A stretch of DNA of 64,000 nucleotides, taken from Nemertoderma westbladi. Taxonomy: Eukaryota; Xenacoelomorpha; Nemertodermatida; Nemertodermatidae. Positions within the stretch are counted from its first letter, which is position 1; every line of letters starts with the position of its first letter. The notes below the pieces were generated by a model that worked only from the letters and a program-made list of their open reading frames with translations, had not been told where the DNA came from and made no database searches. This document shows, in pieces, positions 23,401 to 35,134 of this stretch. The stretch lies in NCBI GenBank assembly GCA_032718475.1, contig JAUCBJ010000476.1:1-64000 (forward strand), read 5' to 3'. A program made the position numbers and the translations under genes.

Positions 23401-26400
23401 AACCTGAAGTTCTCGAAATGTAGAGGATTTGTTAGTCATGATATGGATTCGATTGAATGATTTTCAACCTCATTACATAATATGTTTTTGAATTTTACTT
23501 TTCGTCAAAGGCTGCTAGTGTCCACATTTATCAACTCTGAGGCAGTCTTAATATTTTTATACGTTTATAAATTTGGTAAACTTTAAGTGGCCAAGTCAGT
23601 CTTATGCCGCAATTTAGGAATAAAATCATATTATGTTGGTATCTTACAGGGACTCAGAAGAATGCCATACCCTAATCACTGAATCCCTGTCCCAATTATT
23701 GTCACTCCAAGATAAAAATAATCGCGGACAGTTGAACCCATTTCCTCACCCCACTGTGCTGGAAGTGAGAAGAACTTTGGGAAGATTTCGTACTCCCTCG
23801 GATTTGTTGATTGCTTACGGTGGTTGGAGCGGCCAAGCACCGACAAACGCCATCGAGGTAAGGAAAGCCATTAATTATTTAATTATATTGAAGTGAAACT
23901 AGCTAGAACAGTAAGAACGGGAAGGGTAGACTAGCAGAAATGTAATGGTAATCGATGTCAATTCTAGCTTCGGCGTGGCGATATGAAATGTTGAAATTTT
24001 CGAATAATCTTTTTACATTCCTGGTTATCACTGTACAGTTATAAGTGATGTTGAAACTTAACAATAATATAATTTGTGATAATTTTTTTCCTTAATTTAT
24101 AAAGATATTAAATGACTCTTTCAATTCTATTATATTATATGTTTTGTTTGTTTCAATTCAACTCGATAATAAATTGCATAGTCCCAATTAAATATAATCC
24201 CGGTACAACTTTCATTCAGTTACCTTATTGCGCAGGTGTACGACACCCGAGCCAATACGTGGTCGCACGTGTTCTGGCCACCAGATCAGCGACCAAGGGC
24301 CTACCACGGTATTGCCGTCATAGATAATCGCGTCTACGTTATTGGGGGATTCGACGGCAACGGTGAATATTTTAATACGGTAAAGACATATTCCTTGGAC
24401 CAACATGCGTGGTTGGACTCAGCACCTATGCACTATAGACGGTGCTACGTGAGTGTTGCAGGTATGTTGTGGTTTACGTAATGTTAACCCTTTCGGTACC
24501 ATGGCACGTCTGTTCCATGAGATTTATTCGATTTCGAAGAAGGTAAAATGTTGCTGGACTCTTAAGTACATGCTTCTATATGTTAGCGACGCATTTCAGC
24601 TTGTATCTACTGTAATTTAACTACTGGTAGGCCTACTGCAGACCTGCTTACAGACTGCCAGACTGCAGCAATAAGGTAAACCCTGTTGTTAGTTTTCAAA
24701 TTGGACAGTCGGACTGGATAGGGTCAAAAGTGAAAACTGACAGCGGAAATGAAATCCTTGACCAGGAAAACCCCCATAGCGAGAATTTTAATAAGCTAAT
24801 GTGATTCCTTATATTTTTGACGGACAGACTGACAGACAGTCGACAAACAGACAGACCGACAGTCTGTCTGGATAGGGTAAAAAGTGAAAACTGACAGCGG
24901 AAATGAAATCCTTGACCAGGAAAAAACCCCTATAGTGAGAATGTTAGTAGATTTTATTATTTCTAAAGTCTTGACAGACAAACTGACAGAAAGACAGACA
25001 GATTTCGGAAATTCATGAATTCGACTTGGGCATTTGGGGATTTGAATAATTTCCAGTTAGGTACCGAAAGGGTTAATCTATAGTTCTACAAAGAAGAAGC
25101 AAAGGATACCAGCTCGACCGAATACCAAGGGGTGATTCTAGATTGAGGAGCCAGGGGTAACAACATATTACATGTATGTGAGAGCAAAACCAAACCCCCT
25201 ACCCTCCCTCGAAGAAAAAAAACAATAATACTATGCGATAGGTTTTCACGAGGAACACAACTTTAAAACAATAATTGTAAAATTATGTGAGTGGTATTTT
25301 TTGAATGTGTAAACATATAAATAACATTGTCTATTCTGTGTGGATTGGGGTGGATGGATTTAGCATCTGAACTCTTACCATTAGAAGTGAAGGCGACGCA
25401 GGTTGAAATCCGAGTAAATGTTGTATCAAATTCGTACTGGTTCTGGTGTGTCCGTTTGTCCCTAACCAAGATATATACCGGTAGTGCTATCGCTAAACCA
25501 GCAATGAAAAATATGATTTCTGCTGGAGGAGTAGGGAAAGTCTTGTCTAATTAGGTAAGGAGTGTTAGTCCCCCTCTAAGAGTTAATGTCATACCCTCCG
25601 AGCCTTGCAGGTAACAGCCAAAAGAGAAGTGACTTCGAGATTCCTTCGGTTTTCGTGTTTAACCTACACCGATAACTTTTCTTTGTTAGGGAATCAATTT
25701 TGCATGTGACATATAATGTAAGATTATTTTTGAAATAATTTACTTAGATAACGGTTGTTTTAGTTTATAGTGGAATATTTATAATTTGTAGTGATTAATA
25801 AGGAGATTTACGCCCTGGGTGGATTTAATGGTAGGAGCCGGCACGACTCAGCGGAACATTTCGACCCGAGCACCAATCAATGGTCTCTTATTGCTAACAT
25901 GAGTATGGTTCGCTCTGATTCCTGCGCCGTGGAAATGGATGGAAAAATCTATATGGTTGGCGGATTCAATGGTGAGATAGAATACATCGCATTTATTTAA
26001 TATTGCAATATCAAATTGCTACATATTATTTTAATACAAGTATAAATGAGAGGATGAGGTTTGCGTTTACCGTTGAGTAACCAACGAGTTACAAAGATAA
26101 GACACTAATAATAGGTACCAAACTGCTATCGGTCTTCTGTTTGAATGGCTTTATTTAATTCTACAAAGAAGATCTTAAGAAAACTGCCATGAATAGCTCT
26201 TAGATAGGGCCTAGATTGTGGATCTGAGGATTACTTGCTTAACTACCACATCGACAGTACTTGTTGATTCCATGTTAAAAGGTTCCACAGAGTCAGAGGC
26301 TCTACAAGGACAAGAGGCCTACTTCCACTTCTCATTTGAACAAATTTAAGTCGTTTTAAAGCTAGCACAAAGTGGTTCAAAGGTCCCACAGTTGGGTTAA

Positions 26401-29400
26401 AGGTTCCACAGCAACAAATATGGTTCAGTTTAAGATTGGAAGGGCAGCTTTTATGATATAACAGTATTTTAATTGTAAATACATTTATATTATTATTATT
26501 TTATTAGTATCAATTAATATTTTAAACCCTTTGTATTACATGTCTTTACACAATTTTATCTACCTTTCAAACACAAAAGACTGAAGTCAGAGTTAGTTTA
26601 GTAATATACAACTAACTTACAGCTGTAAGAATTGATACGGTATTCATTGGTTTGTCGGGGATGTTCAGCATAATAATATAAAGAATTGTAACTAAGCATA
26701 AGTAGAAGTACTTATAATCAGCGCTCGGAAAATAATTTTTTGCGGGATGCTAAGATAGGTATTTTATAAATCAGTAGAATTATCTGACTCAAAATTTTGA
26801 ACTATTCCCACCACCAGAGCAACCAGTTAAAAATATCAGATCAGATCAGTTTTTGGATGCAAGTCCCGACCAGAGACCCAGACGAGCACTTAGGCATCTG
26901 ACTCCGGAGCACCGCTGACACTGGGAGGTGCCGCGAATAAGGCGAAGGCAATTCGACTTGTTAGCCAACCCACCTCGCAGGTGTATTGTATGCCCCAAGC
27001 TCGGTGGAGCTTGTATGTGATGGTCCGCAGAATATTGCTTGACCTGGGTGCCAGTTCTTCGTGACAGGTTGCGACAAAGGGAGAAAAGTAGTATCGGCGC
27101 ACATAATCTGTCTCAGAGTAAAGGAGTTTCTCGCCATCCTATTTGAACAGAAACGGTGGGGACAATATCTTTGCTTGACCTGCTGCAATGTGATTTATAA
27201 GTTACCAATTGCATCTAGGATCGGAATGCTTGATGTCTTGCGAGTGTTACGACCCCGAGTTGAACATGTGGTCGATGATCGGGGATATGGGATCGAGAAG
27301 ATCGGGTGTATCGGCTTGCAACTACCACAATACGCTGTATTCTATAGGAGGTTTCGATGGTGCAGCTCGATTAAAGACCGGAGAAAGGTAAGTTTTATTT
27401 GCTTCTACTTCTAGCAGCAGGCACAGATTACACACAATAATGTACAGGATATAAATAGTGGAGTAGTTCTGAGGCACCCCCTCACATTTTTCTTAAATGT
27501 AAATAAATCGTATTATTAAATCTTAAATGAGTTTGCTTGAAAGTTAAACAGAGATATTTGACCTCATGAAATTATAGTGTGTGAGTAATAATTTTTATTT
27601 TTGCTTTAATTTTTTAGCAATTTTTTGTTTGAAAAACGTTTCTCCGTCAGTCGCTCCTTAGCGAATGTTCGTCCTTTTTGTAATTTGTTTGTACGGATTT
27701 ATGAATGGTGGACTTTGGGATACCAAATATCTGAAATTCGTGAAAAATGAGCAGCCGTTTTTTTCCACTGCGCGAATGTTATCGGCTTATAATTCTTAAT
27801 TGATGCACTTCTGTTGTTCATTTTCCAACCACCAGGCTATTCAGTTATATAATGGCTAACCCCCAATTACGTGAGCGCCCAGATTCCCCCAAAATAACTC
27901 AATAATATTAATTTGTTACATGGTTGTATCGCATGGACTGGACTGGACACCCATTGCCAGGCAGTCATCGGAGACAAAAGTACGTCTGTTTGTGGTAATA
28001 GTTAGTAGTTACAGTTGTACCGGTAGTTGTTAGTGACACAATTCAAAACGTATCGCTAGGTATATCGATTGACTGTATATTTATTTTTGGTTATATAATA
28101 GGTACGACGTAGATTCCAACACATGGACTCCTATAGCCGATATGAATATTCCGAGGTCTAACTTTGGGGTCGCTGTTATTGACGACTTTATCTACGTATG
28201 CGGTTAGTATGTAACTTTTGTCGTTATTCAGTAACTCGTTATTATTGACCCAATATATCCGTAATAGTAAATTTAAGGACAACCAAACTCATTTTCCTCA
28301 CGGAACTCCACCGTCCGACCGAGATCTACGCATTGGATCAAATCTAAGGAAACCAGAGCACGGGGAGTATAGCAACTCGCTTCTAAAGCAACTCGCTTCT
28401 TCTATGACAAATAGGCTTATTTCAAGCTGACCAATGATGTATGCAGTTATTGTTTTTATTGTAAGGAGATCCGAGCGCAGCGATTTCCACACGGGGCACC
28501 GAAAACCCACTTAATTAAATTAATCTTAATCTTGTGGTTGCACAATGCACACCAAGAAATTTGAAATTGCTGAATTTTTCATAAAACATCTCATCTGATG
28601 CAAAATTTGACGTAGATTCCAAAAATTAAGGACCCATCACATAAATAAGAATAATAACCAGCAATAAAAAGTTTTGTCCATTGTTCTGTGACAATTTTCA
28701 AGGCGGTCCGTTATTTTTCAAATTTTGGTCCAAATTTTGAAATCTTTTTTTATCTTTCTTCACTTTCAAAATTTACACATTTAGAACAGAATTTAATGTA
28801 TATAACAATAATAGATAGCAAATAACCTGAATCAAATCCAATCAAAACTTATAAGCATTAATCTGGGCGCATAAGCCAAATGCGGCTAAGGACTTTTGGG
28901 GCGATTTCGGATCATCGCATTTATTCCCATTCGCCTTTACATATATCAAAAACTGTAAATGATATTAACATGAAATTTTCACACACAATGTAGCACATGT
29001 TGGGGCAAGTACTTAACCAATGTTTCATGTCATGTGTGAGATTCATGTCATGGGACCTTGATTTTTTGAGTCTAAGTCAAATTTTACATCAGATGAGATG
29101 TTTTATGAAAATGTCAGCAATTTCAAATTTTTTGGTGCGCAACCAACCACCTTAATTAATACACTTTCGGGATGTTGTTAAATAAATAAGACATCCTTAT
29201 ATCATTATTAGGAGGTTTCAACGGGGTTACAACAATATCAGATGCTGAAAAATACTCAGATGTAACCAACACATGGGTAACAGTGGAACCCATGGAAATA
29301 AACAGATCGGCTCTGAAACTCGCCGTTGTTTGGAATGTCAAGGAGCCAAAACAATATTTTCCGACAAGACAAAGGTAAAAACGATCAATCGACAACATAT

Positions 29401-29870
29401 CAAATATTTTATTATACTGCTGAAGTTTTCTAATATATTCTGAAGTAATGTGAGATTGTAATTAAAGTTATTGGTGAACGCAAAACAAGAAACACCGGTG
29501 GCAAACTAAAGGGTCTTCTCTCTTGGCTATTACATGTTCATTGTAGGCGACACTCTAACTTCCAAGGTGGTAGAAACCGTAAATATCCAAACATTCTTAT
29601 CGTATCACAAATTGTAGCGATATCCAATGACCGGGATAAGTAAAATAAATTAAAAATAGCCACATTCATTTTGCTTTAAATATTATGAAAATATTGTGAT
29701 ACTGTTGAGTTGTTTTATTAACGTAAACGTATATGTAATATCTCATTGCTTAGAAAAACGAATACTTGTATTGTAGGTTTCCTATTTGCTCGAAAATAAT
29801 TACCGATCCAAGGCCACGGTTCAATTTATCGGACTCCATTGCTTTAAACCTCAATCGACGTCGATTTTAA
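14437..29870 (+). CDS. KLHL10: KLHL10-like BTB-BACK-Kelch protein, 12 coding exons
   Basis: Exons by splice sites and frame: 14437-14708, 15948-16109, 21066-21203, 21316-21394, 22407-22582, 23650-23857, 24236-24461, 25792-25971, 27219-27387, 28102-28202, 29212-29374, 29777-29870. They total 1968 bp, 655 residues plus TAA, with GT/AG borders and matching phases throughout. Exons 1-3 give the BTB domain (KLCDVTI, HRIILC, YAYTRKI), exons 3-5 the BACK domain, and exons 6-11 six Kelch repeats from about residue 325 (YGGWSG, VIGGFDG, ALGGFNG, MVGGFNG, SIGGFDG, CGGFNG). The phrases GGWSG..PTNAIE, PRAYHG and RRCYVSV match KLHL10 as I remember it. Family knowledge: KLHL10 is a substrate adaptor for cullin-3 ubiquitin ligase in male germ cells. 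Least certain are the 50-residue N-terminus before the BTB domain and the short last exon. Confidence 0.88.
15229..15600 (+). repeat. tRNA-derived SINE in KLHL10 intron 1
   Basis: The head has a box A-like TTGGTGTAGTGG and a box B-like GGTTCGATCC about 45 bp apart, as in RNA polymerase III promoters of tRNA-derived SINEs, followed by a non-tRNA body. It does not fold as a normal tRNA by eye. The body's end is approximate. Confidence 0.6.
15612..15676 (-). repeat. tRNA-like SINE head, opposite orientation
   Basis: Read on the minus strand it has TATAGTTAGTAGAGCG (box A-like) and AAGTTCGAGCCCC (box B-like). It lies next to the preceding SINE in the opposite direction, so this is either a second insertion or part of a composite. 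Confidence 0.5.
16711..19160. repeat. 719-bp tandem repeat, three full copies and one partial
   Basis: Copies start at 16711, 17430, 18151 and 18868 (periods 719, 721, 717), each beginning AAGAAACAATATGGGTACAG. They are nearly identical. They differ mainly in the C-tract length (18, 15 and 16 C) and in a four-base addition in copy 2. The fourth copy stops after about 290 bp. Minus-strand open frames inside the copies (up to 175 codons) shift frame with the C tract and repeat in every copy, so I treat them as non-coding. The array lies in KLHL10 intron 2. Confidence 0.93.
18913..19413. repeat. Palindrome closing the 719-bp array
   Basis: The partial fourth copy ends in AGCACAG; after five bases the same sequence returns inverted from 19166 to about 19413. 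The inverted arm carries the CGCCGAAAGG variant found in copies 1-3, while the adjacent fourth copy has CACCGAGAGG, so the arm was not simply copied from its neighbour. Confidence 0.88.
19767..20315 (+). repeat. Direct repeat pair of about 65 bp in intron 2
   Basis: TATTGTGACTAAGCAAT... ending GGGCAGCTGTTATTAC occurs at 19767-19832 and 20249-20315 with a few differences. It may mark the ends of an old insertion or a local duplication. Confidence 0.7.
22700..23031. mobile_element. MITE with about 60-bp terminal inverted repeats, intron 5
   Basis: The left arm (22700-22759: CCACGAAGTGAGCGAAGCC... CATATGGGTGCCAT) returns inverted at 22971-23031. A GTC-rich microsatellite follows the left arm (22756-22802). 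Related sequence appears at 49515-49760. There is no transposase, so this is a non-autonomous element. Confidence 0.75.
24484..25076. mobile_element. piggyBac-type MITE in intron 7
   Basis: The ends are 17-bp inverted repeats, TTAACCCTTTCGGTACC at 24484-24500 and its complement at 25060-25076. Family knowledge: piggyBac elements insert at TTAA and begin with CCC/CCY. Inside are two imperfect copies of a block containing GTGAAAACTGACAGCGG (near 24730 and 24885); a related block occurs near 44640. Confidence 0.75.
28508..29160. mobile_element. MITE with about 100-bp terminal inverted repeats, intron 10
   Basis: The sequence around 28531-28620 (TTTGAAATTGCTGA, CATAAAACATCTCATCTGATG) returns inverted at 29042-29150. 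Both ends abut CTTAATTAA-like sequence. It has no coding capacity. Exact ends and target duplication are unclear. Confidence 0.75.
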
Positions 29871-30670
29871 CAAGGATGTTACTACACCCGAGAAGAGCAG
29901 CGCTTCAGCAAACTTGCCACAGACGTTTCATTATTAAGTGCGTCAGTCATATTTATGGTGAATTAATTGTATAAATCGTGCAACAAATTTATTTGAAACA
30001 ATGATTTTATAAAAATACGGATGATTTTAGGATGCAGATGTTTGGTTTATTTTTAATTTATGTTTTTTGCTGTTTTATACAGTATCAGTATTGTATCGGG
30101 AATTCCAGGTAGAACCTAAACCGAATCAGATACCGTATTGAATATGTAAAGAATATCAGCCCAGCCGTGGATCCCAGTGCGACATTTTATTGGCTTAATG
30201 AATCCTAGAATATGAACTTAATATGTTAAAACTTCTCTATAGTTAGTCAAACTCCACTAACTTGGCAAATTCGCATTATAGTAGAACTCAGTCCGAAGAA
30301 TCCCACCCCCTCCCTAAACAACTAAATTTATTTGACCGCAAACACAGAAACACTGCCCAGCCCCCACAGCCCAAGCCAAACAAAACATATGGGCAATAAA
30401 TATTTAAAAATTTTGTTTAATTTTTATAATGGAATAAAAGGTCCCAACTGAGTTAAGAACGAAACTGAAAGTAAAACTGCATCTACAAATGGATGTAAAC
30501 TTTCTCGGTACCACTGCGCCATAGAACGGCTTCAACACTGAAACAAGTTAATTGTTAGATTGATTAAAATAAATTGTTCGTATATGATGAATAAGTTTAT
30601 AATCTATTCAGTTTCATGATAACTATAGGATTCCTCACCAGGCAACGTCATACTCAAATACTCAGTATAG
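29871..30670. other. Intergenic gap between convergent KLHL10 and GPCR genes
   Basis: About 800 bp between two genes that converge. It must hold both 3' untranslated regions. No clear AATAAA signal or repeat was noted. Confidence 0.5.
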
Positions 30671-31858
30671 TTATTTCTTAGACAAGGAATGTAACTCAGC
30701 ATATTGGGCTTCTGGTCCGGCATTCGGTGGGATTGTAAGCAGCCCCGAAGATACCCTGGCCCTTGGGATAACATCCCCTGGATCCATGTAGGTTGCCTCT
30801 AACGCTTCAATATTCATGTTTCCTGAACTTGTTGCACAATCGTCCATGGCGGCATCATTACTACGTTCATTGTTGTCACCTTCCGTCGCCGGCACTGTAC
30901 GGGTTTGCCCGCGTAATGTATGCTCTCTGTAAATTCGTCGTAGTTGCAACTGCCGGCAATTACAACATCTTGAAATTTCCTTATACACATTAGAATCACT
31001 GAAACACATGATGGATGTGAACAGTAAAGCTTGTAATCCTTGTAGTGAATATTTTATATATAAAATGGCATTTTCTGCAATATAAGAAGATGTGGAAACT
31101 TCATACCCATTAATAAATATAATATTATGTACACCCAATACCGGAAGCAGGTAAAGTATCTTGGCGCCACGCCAGAGTTGTCTGCAACATCTTTCATTCC
31201 AATTTGTGTACGCGGATGACATGATAATCAATGCACACCAAAACAAGTTGACTAAAAGAACCGCAAATTTAGCTCCTTTTAATACGGCCAAGAACGCGTA
31301 GTGTTTCGTTGTGTACCGCGGAATACACTGTTGGTTGCAAATTTCAAACGCGATGAGTATAATTATTTCCACAATAACGGGAATTGGAAGTATCCATCCT
31401 ATTATAAAATAACATTTGGGTTTCACTTGCTCTTCATATATTCTGTCCGGATTCGCTACAGTAAAGGCCCTTCTGACTATGTGAATTCCATAAACCGACA
31501 ACCACATGTAGCAGGAAAGTTCAGCATATTCCTGTAGGATGCGAGTGAAGAGACATATATTATATCTGTCATTGACATCTTGGGTGACTAGCAATACAAC
31601 ATCTTCAATAACTGTGAAACTTAAGTAAAATAAGTAAGTCAAACAAACGTTCTTAAAAATGAAATCCTTTGTCCTATTCAATGAATATGATATTGTATAT
31701 ATTGCAAAGCATATAACAACGGATGCTATTGATATACAGCATAATACAATGCGATATATACCGGCGACAATCAGAAACTTCGATATTGGGTTCTTTAACA
31801 AGTATTCATTGATTGATGATGAAAATAGGTATATACATTCTACAGTCTTTTGTGACAT
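30671..31858 (-). CDS. Intronless secretin/cAMP-receptor-like 7TM receptor
   Basis: 395 residues in one open frame. Seven hydrophobic segments lie near residues 28-54, 68-92, 100-126, 148-170, 186-212, 230-250 and 262-290. A Cys at the top of TM3 (YNICLF) and one in the second outer loop (CNQQC) could form the usual disulphide. GWILPIPV in TM4 and GLQALLFTSIMCF followed by NVYKEI after TM7 resemble class B and cAMP-receptor-like GPCRs. There is no adhesion or hormone-binding ectodomain, only about 27 residues before TM1. The cytoplasmic tail of about 100 residues is Ser/Thr/Asp-rich. Ligand unknown. GPR157-like is an alternative; I cannot choose between them. Confidence 0.75.
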   Translation of the reverse strand: MSQKTVECIYLFSSSINEYLLKNPISKFLIVAGIYRIVLCCISIASVVICFAIYTISYSLNRTKDFIFKNVCLTYLFYLSFTVIEDVVLLVTQDVNDRYNICLFTRILQEYAELSCYMWLSVYGIHIVRRAFTVANPDRIYEEQVKPKCYFIIGWILPIPVIVEIIILIAFEICNQQCIPRYTTKHYAFLAVLKGAKFAVLLVNLFWCALIIMSSAYTNWNERCCRQLWRGAKILYLLPVLGVHNIIFINGYEVSTSSYIAENAILYIKYSLQGLQALLFTSIMCFSDSNVYKEISRCCNCRQLQLRRIYREHTLRGQTRTVPATEGDNNERSNDAAMDDCATSSGNMNIEALEATYMDPGDVIPRARVSSGLLTIPPNAGPEAQYAELHSLSKK

Positions 31859-33573
31859 TTTTTAGGAAATTCCACTGTAATAATAAATAATGTAATTATT
31901 CCGTCGCCGAATAACCGGTCGCTAAAAACACTCGTTCTTCTTCTGGGTTACCTTATCTCCTTATGATTTATTATAGCTAATGTTTTTTTGTTATTTTTAG
32001 TGTTCTAGAAATATGTAAGCTATTATTTAAAACCAAAAAAGTTACAGATCATCTTTTAATTTGTTAACGTTTTTAAACATTTGACCAACCGATTAGTTAT
32101 TTGTTGAGTCATATTTTACGCCTTCAATCATTAGCTACAAGCGTTTAAAAAAGCGTTTTGTACCATTCCCACTGGAATATATTCAGCTTGTTGTTGTCTT
32201 CAAAACAATTAATAAACAAACAAGTGGTAATATAATAATATCGACAATATTTGGCATTTCTATGAGTAGCCCATTTTTAAGAAATTTTTAATCTATTTTT
32301 TTTTGATTTTATCTTTTTTTATTATATAATATGGTATGTTCTAGCCAAAACAAAAACAACTATATTTCATGTGCGACCAATCTGCGCTGGAGAGGTTTTT
32401 GCAATTGCGGTCAATGTGCACAACTATCCGTTTCTCATTAGCTAAAATAATTAATGGGAGAACACTTGTCAGTATATTAAATGAGAGCATCATAATAAGT
32501 AAGTTCTAGAAAAGAAAACATCATTAACAACGTCTCAATAAATTGAACCGCAAATCTTCCATAATTCCGAATTAATCTTGCACCATTATTGGGCCATGTC
32601 AGATGATAAATTTCAAGAGTAAATAATACAAAAATCAATTAAAACATATTATATTTTGGATTACTGTTGTTGATTTTAGGTGTAATTAAATAAAATAACA
32701 CCATACGATGTAACAATAATCGAATCAAATATTTTGGAACAAGGGTTGCTGTTGTTACAGATAGGGGGGGAAAGTGGACGTAATAAAAAATACAAAAATA
32801 AATACAACAATACATACAATAGTTTATTGTTTAAAAATTAATTAAAAATGGGGTACCTCCTATTCATATCGTGCAACGGCCCATTCATTTATATTATTCA
32901 TTCATATATATTTAACTCAGTTCATTATCAATAAAAATTATTACAAAAGGGTGTACGATACGGATCCGTTCCCAGAAAGAGTTCTTCTAGAAAATCTTTT
33001 GTTTTCTAGATATGTTATACAATGCAAATATTGGTTGTTATTCCTTCCAGAATATTACATTATAGCGCGGTCTGCCATAGGTATATATCAATTCATTCAA
33101 ATAGAAATAGTTCTTGGGCTCGGAAAGTATCTACTATCTGAATGAAGACCTCAAAAAGGACTTATGTTCGATTGCCACACGTACAGTAGTACTACAGTAT
33201 ACTGCAGTTTTGTTTCTTGTATAGGCCTACTGTGTAACTAATTCTTCTTCTACCCTAGAAGAGTGATCCATAAATAATTCTACATGATCAGATATAATAT
33301 TTGTAAATAATTTTCAGTCCCAATTAGAAAACACAATACTATTATTAACCATTATTATTATTTTAACTTCATAGCAATTAAATAATTTATTTAAATATAT
33401 TAGTAACATAGTAATAGAAACATTATTTGGAGTCCATCAATAAATATACAAATTGCCGAAATCGGCTAAATATGTAAAACTTAAATATATATTATTATAA
33501 ATTATTTATATATTTATATTTATGAAGTATTATTTAGTAACCCCTACATAAATATTCATAATTATCATGCAAA
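31859..33573. other. AT-rich intergenic region upstream of the GPCR
   Basis: No gene, RNA or defined repeat recognised. It is AT-rich throughout and likely includes the receptor's promoter. Confidence 0.5.
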
Positions 33574-33946
33574 TATCATTCAGTTCAGTTATTGCATCCT
33601 GCAATATTTTATAATTATTTTATTAATAAATGTTTATATGTTTATCGTTAAATCTTTAAATCATTATCGTTAAATGTTTATTTATCGTTAAATCTTTAAA
33701 TTTTATCGCTAAATGTTTATCATTAAATGTTTAAATGGTTATTGTTAAATGTTTAAATTGTTATGTTATTATGTTATTATGTTCATAGTTTAATGATAAA
33801 ATGCTGCAGCCTAGCCCATCCCTGGCTTTCATCCTTAACTGGTCGATAAATGGGAACCAAGGCAACTTTGGAAACAGAGTGGAAGGGTTTACTGTGGAAG
33901 ATCACTACTACTACTAGGATCGGCATGCTGCATTGCAGCTGCATTT

Positions 33947-35122
33947 TTAAGAATGCTGTGCCGGCTTATCGACAAAATTGCACCGCCACAACTCCCTATC
34001 ACCTATGACATTTGCTAGATCATCCGCATCTTCAAGGCCAGTGTCCTTTAAGATGCGTCTCAAGAAAGTCATGGGCTGTCCAACATTCTTATTCACTCCA
34101 TGAGGCTGCCAAAGTACAAGATTATGCACTGGCTGGTCCTCACGGCGAAAGCAATGTCCTGCAAAGCGGAGGCGATTTCGTTCTAGTGTCAAGCTTGGGG
34201 GAACCAATGAGACACCTCCAATGTTATATAGTGTCTCGTTGGAGATGTGTGCATTGTACTTGACACAATGAACCCGGCGTAGCATTCTTGTGAATGTGCC
34301 ATCCAGAGATTTGGTGTCCTCAGCAGTTAGAGCCCAGCATGGACTCCCATAGAGGAGTACTGGAACTACTGCTGCTCTAAATAATCGGACCTTAAGTTTC
34401 CGATTAATTCTCGGTGACTTCCAAATCCTGGAAAGCCTATTCAAGGCTGCCCATGCCTTTCCCTTACGTATTCGAAGGTCCTCACCTGACTTCCGGATCC
34501 GTGATCCCAGGTAACAGAAGTCATCCACATGCTTAAGCATACCATCTTTTGGGCTTATGCTCATCCGATCATAGACTTGCTGAGGACTTTCAAAGTTAAC
34601 TGTCAAAATTTTGGTCTTTCTGGAGTTAATAAAAAGACCAACACTAGAAGCAGCATGTTCTAATGAGCTGAGGAGCCGTTGGGTTCCCTCTAGTGATTCT
34701 GAGAGTACTCCTAAGTCATCAGCAAAGTCTAGATCAGTTAGGTACTTGGCAGGGTTTCCCCTACTTCTGGAGCCAGTAGGTGGAGTTATCATCACCCCAT
34801 CATCATTATGATGATCTAAGGACATGCGTAGAACATAGTCAACAACAATTATGAACAAGAATGGTGCAAGTGTGTCTCCCTGGAGGACGCCCCATAACAC
34901 TTCAAATGGTTCTGTGTCACCGTCAACAGTAGACACAAATGTTGTCGAACCATCGTATACTGATCTGATTGCTGCAATAATTTCATCAGGAATCCCATAT
35001 AATGAAAGTATGCTGAACATTCGTGAGCGAGAGACTGAATCAAAGGCCTTGAAGAAGTTTACTAGATCACCATGGTGGTGAACTGGATTTCCTTGGCTTA
35101 AGGAGCTTAAGTGATTCTCCAA
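33947..35122 (-). pseudogene. Non-LTR reverse transcriptase fragment (RTE-like)
   Basis: A 391-codon open frame starting inside RT. FFKAFDSV is the first catalytic motif, GVLQGDTLAPFLF a later one and FADDLG the catalytic Asp pair; after RT come CYLGSRI, LLYGSPCWAL and a C-terminal Arg-rich region (RNRLRFAGHCFRR) as in RTE and related LINEs. There is no endonuclease upstream; satellite sequence follows instead. The frame is undamaged, but the element is 5'-truncated. In the inverted arm at 63.2 kb most of this frame is missing. Confidence 0.8.
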
Positions 35123-35134
35123 TTCATTAATTAA

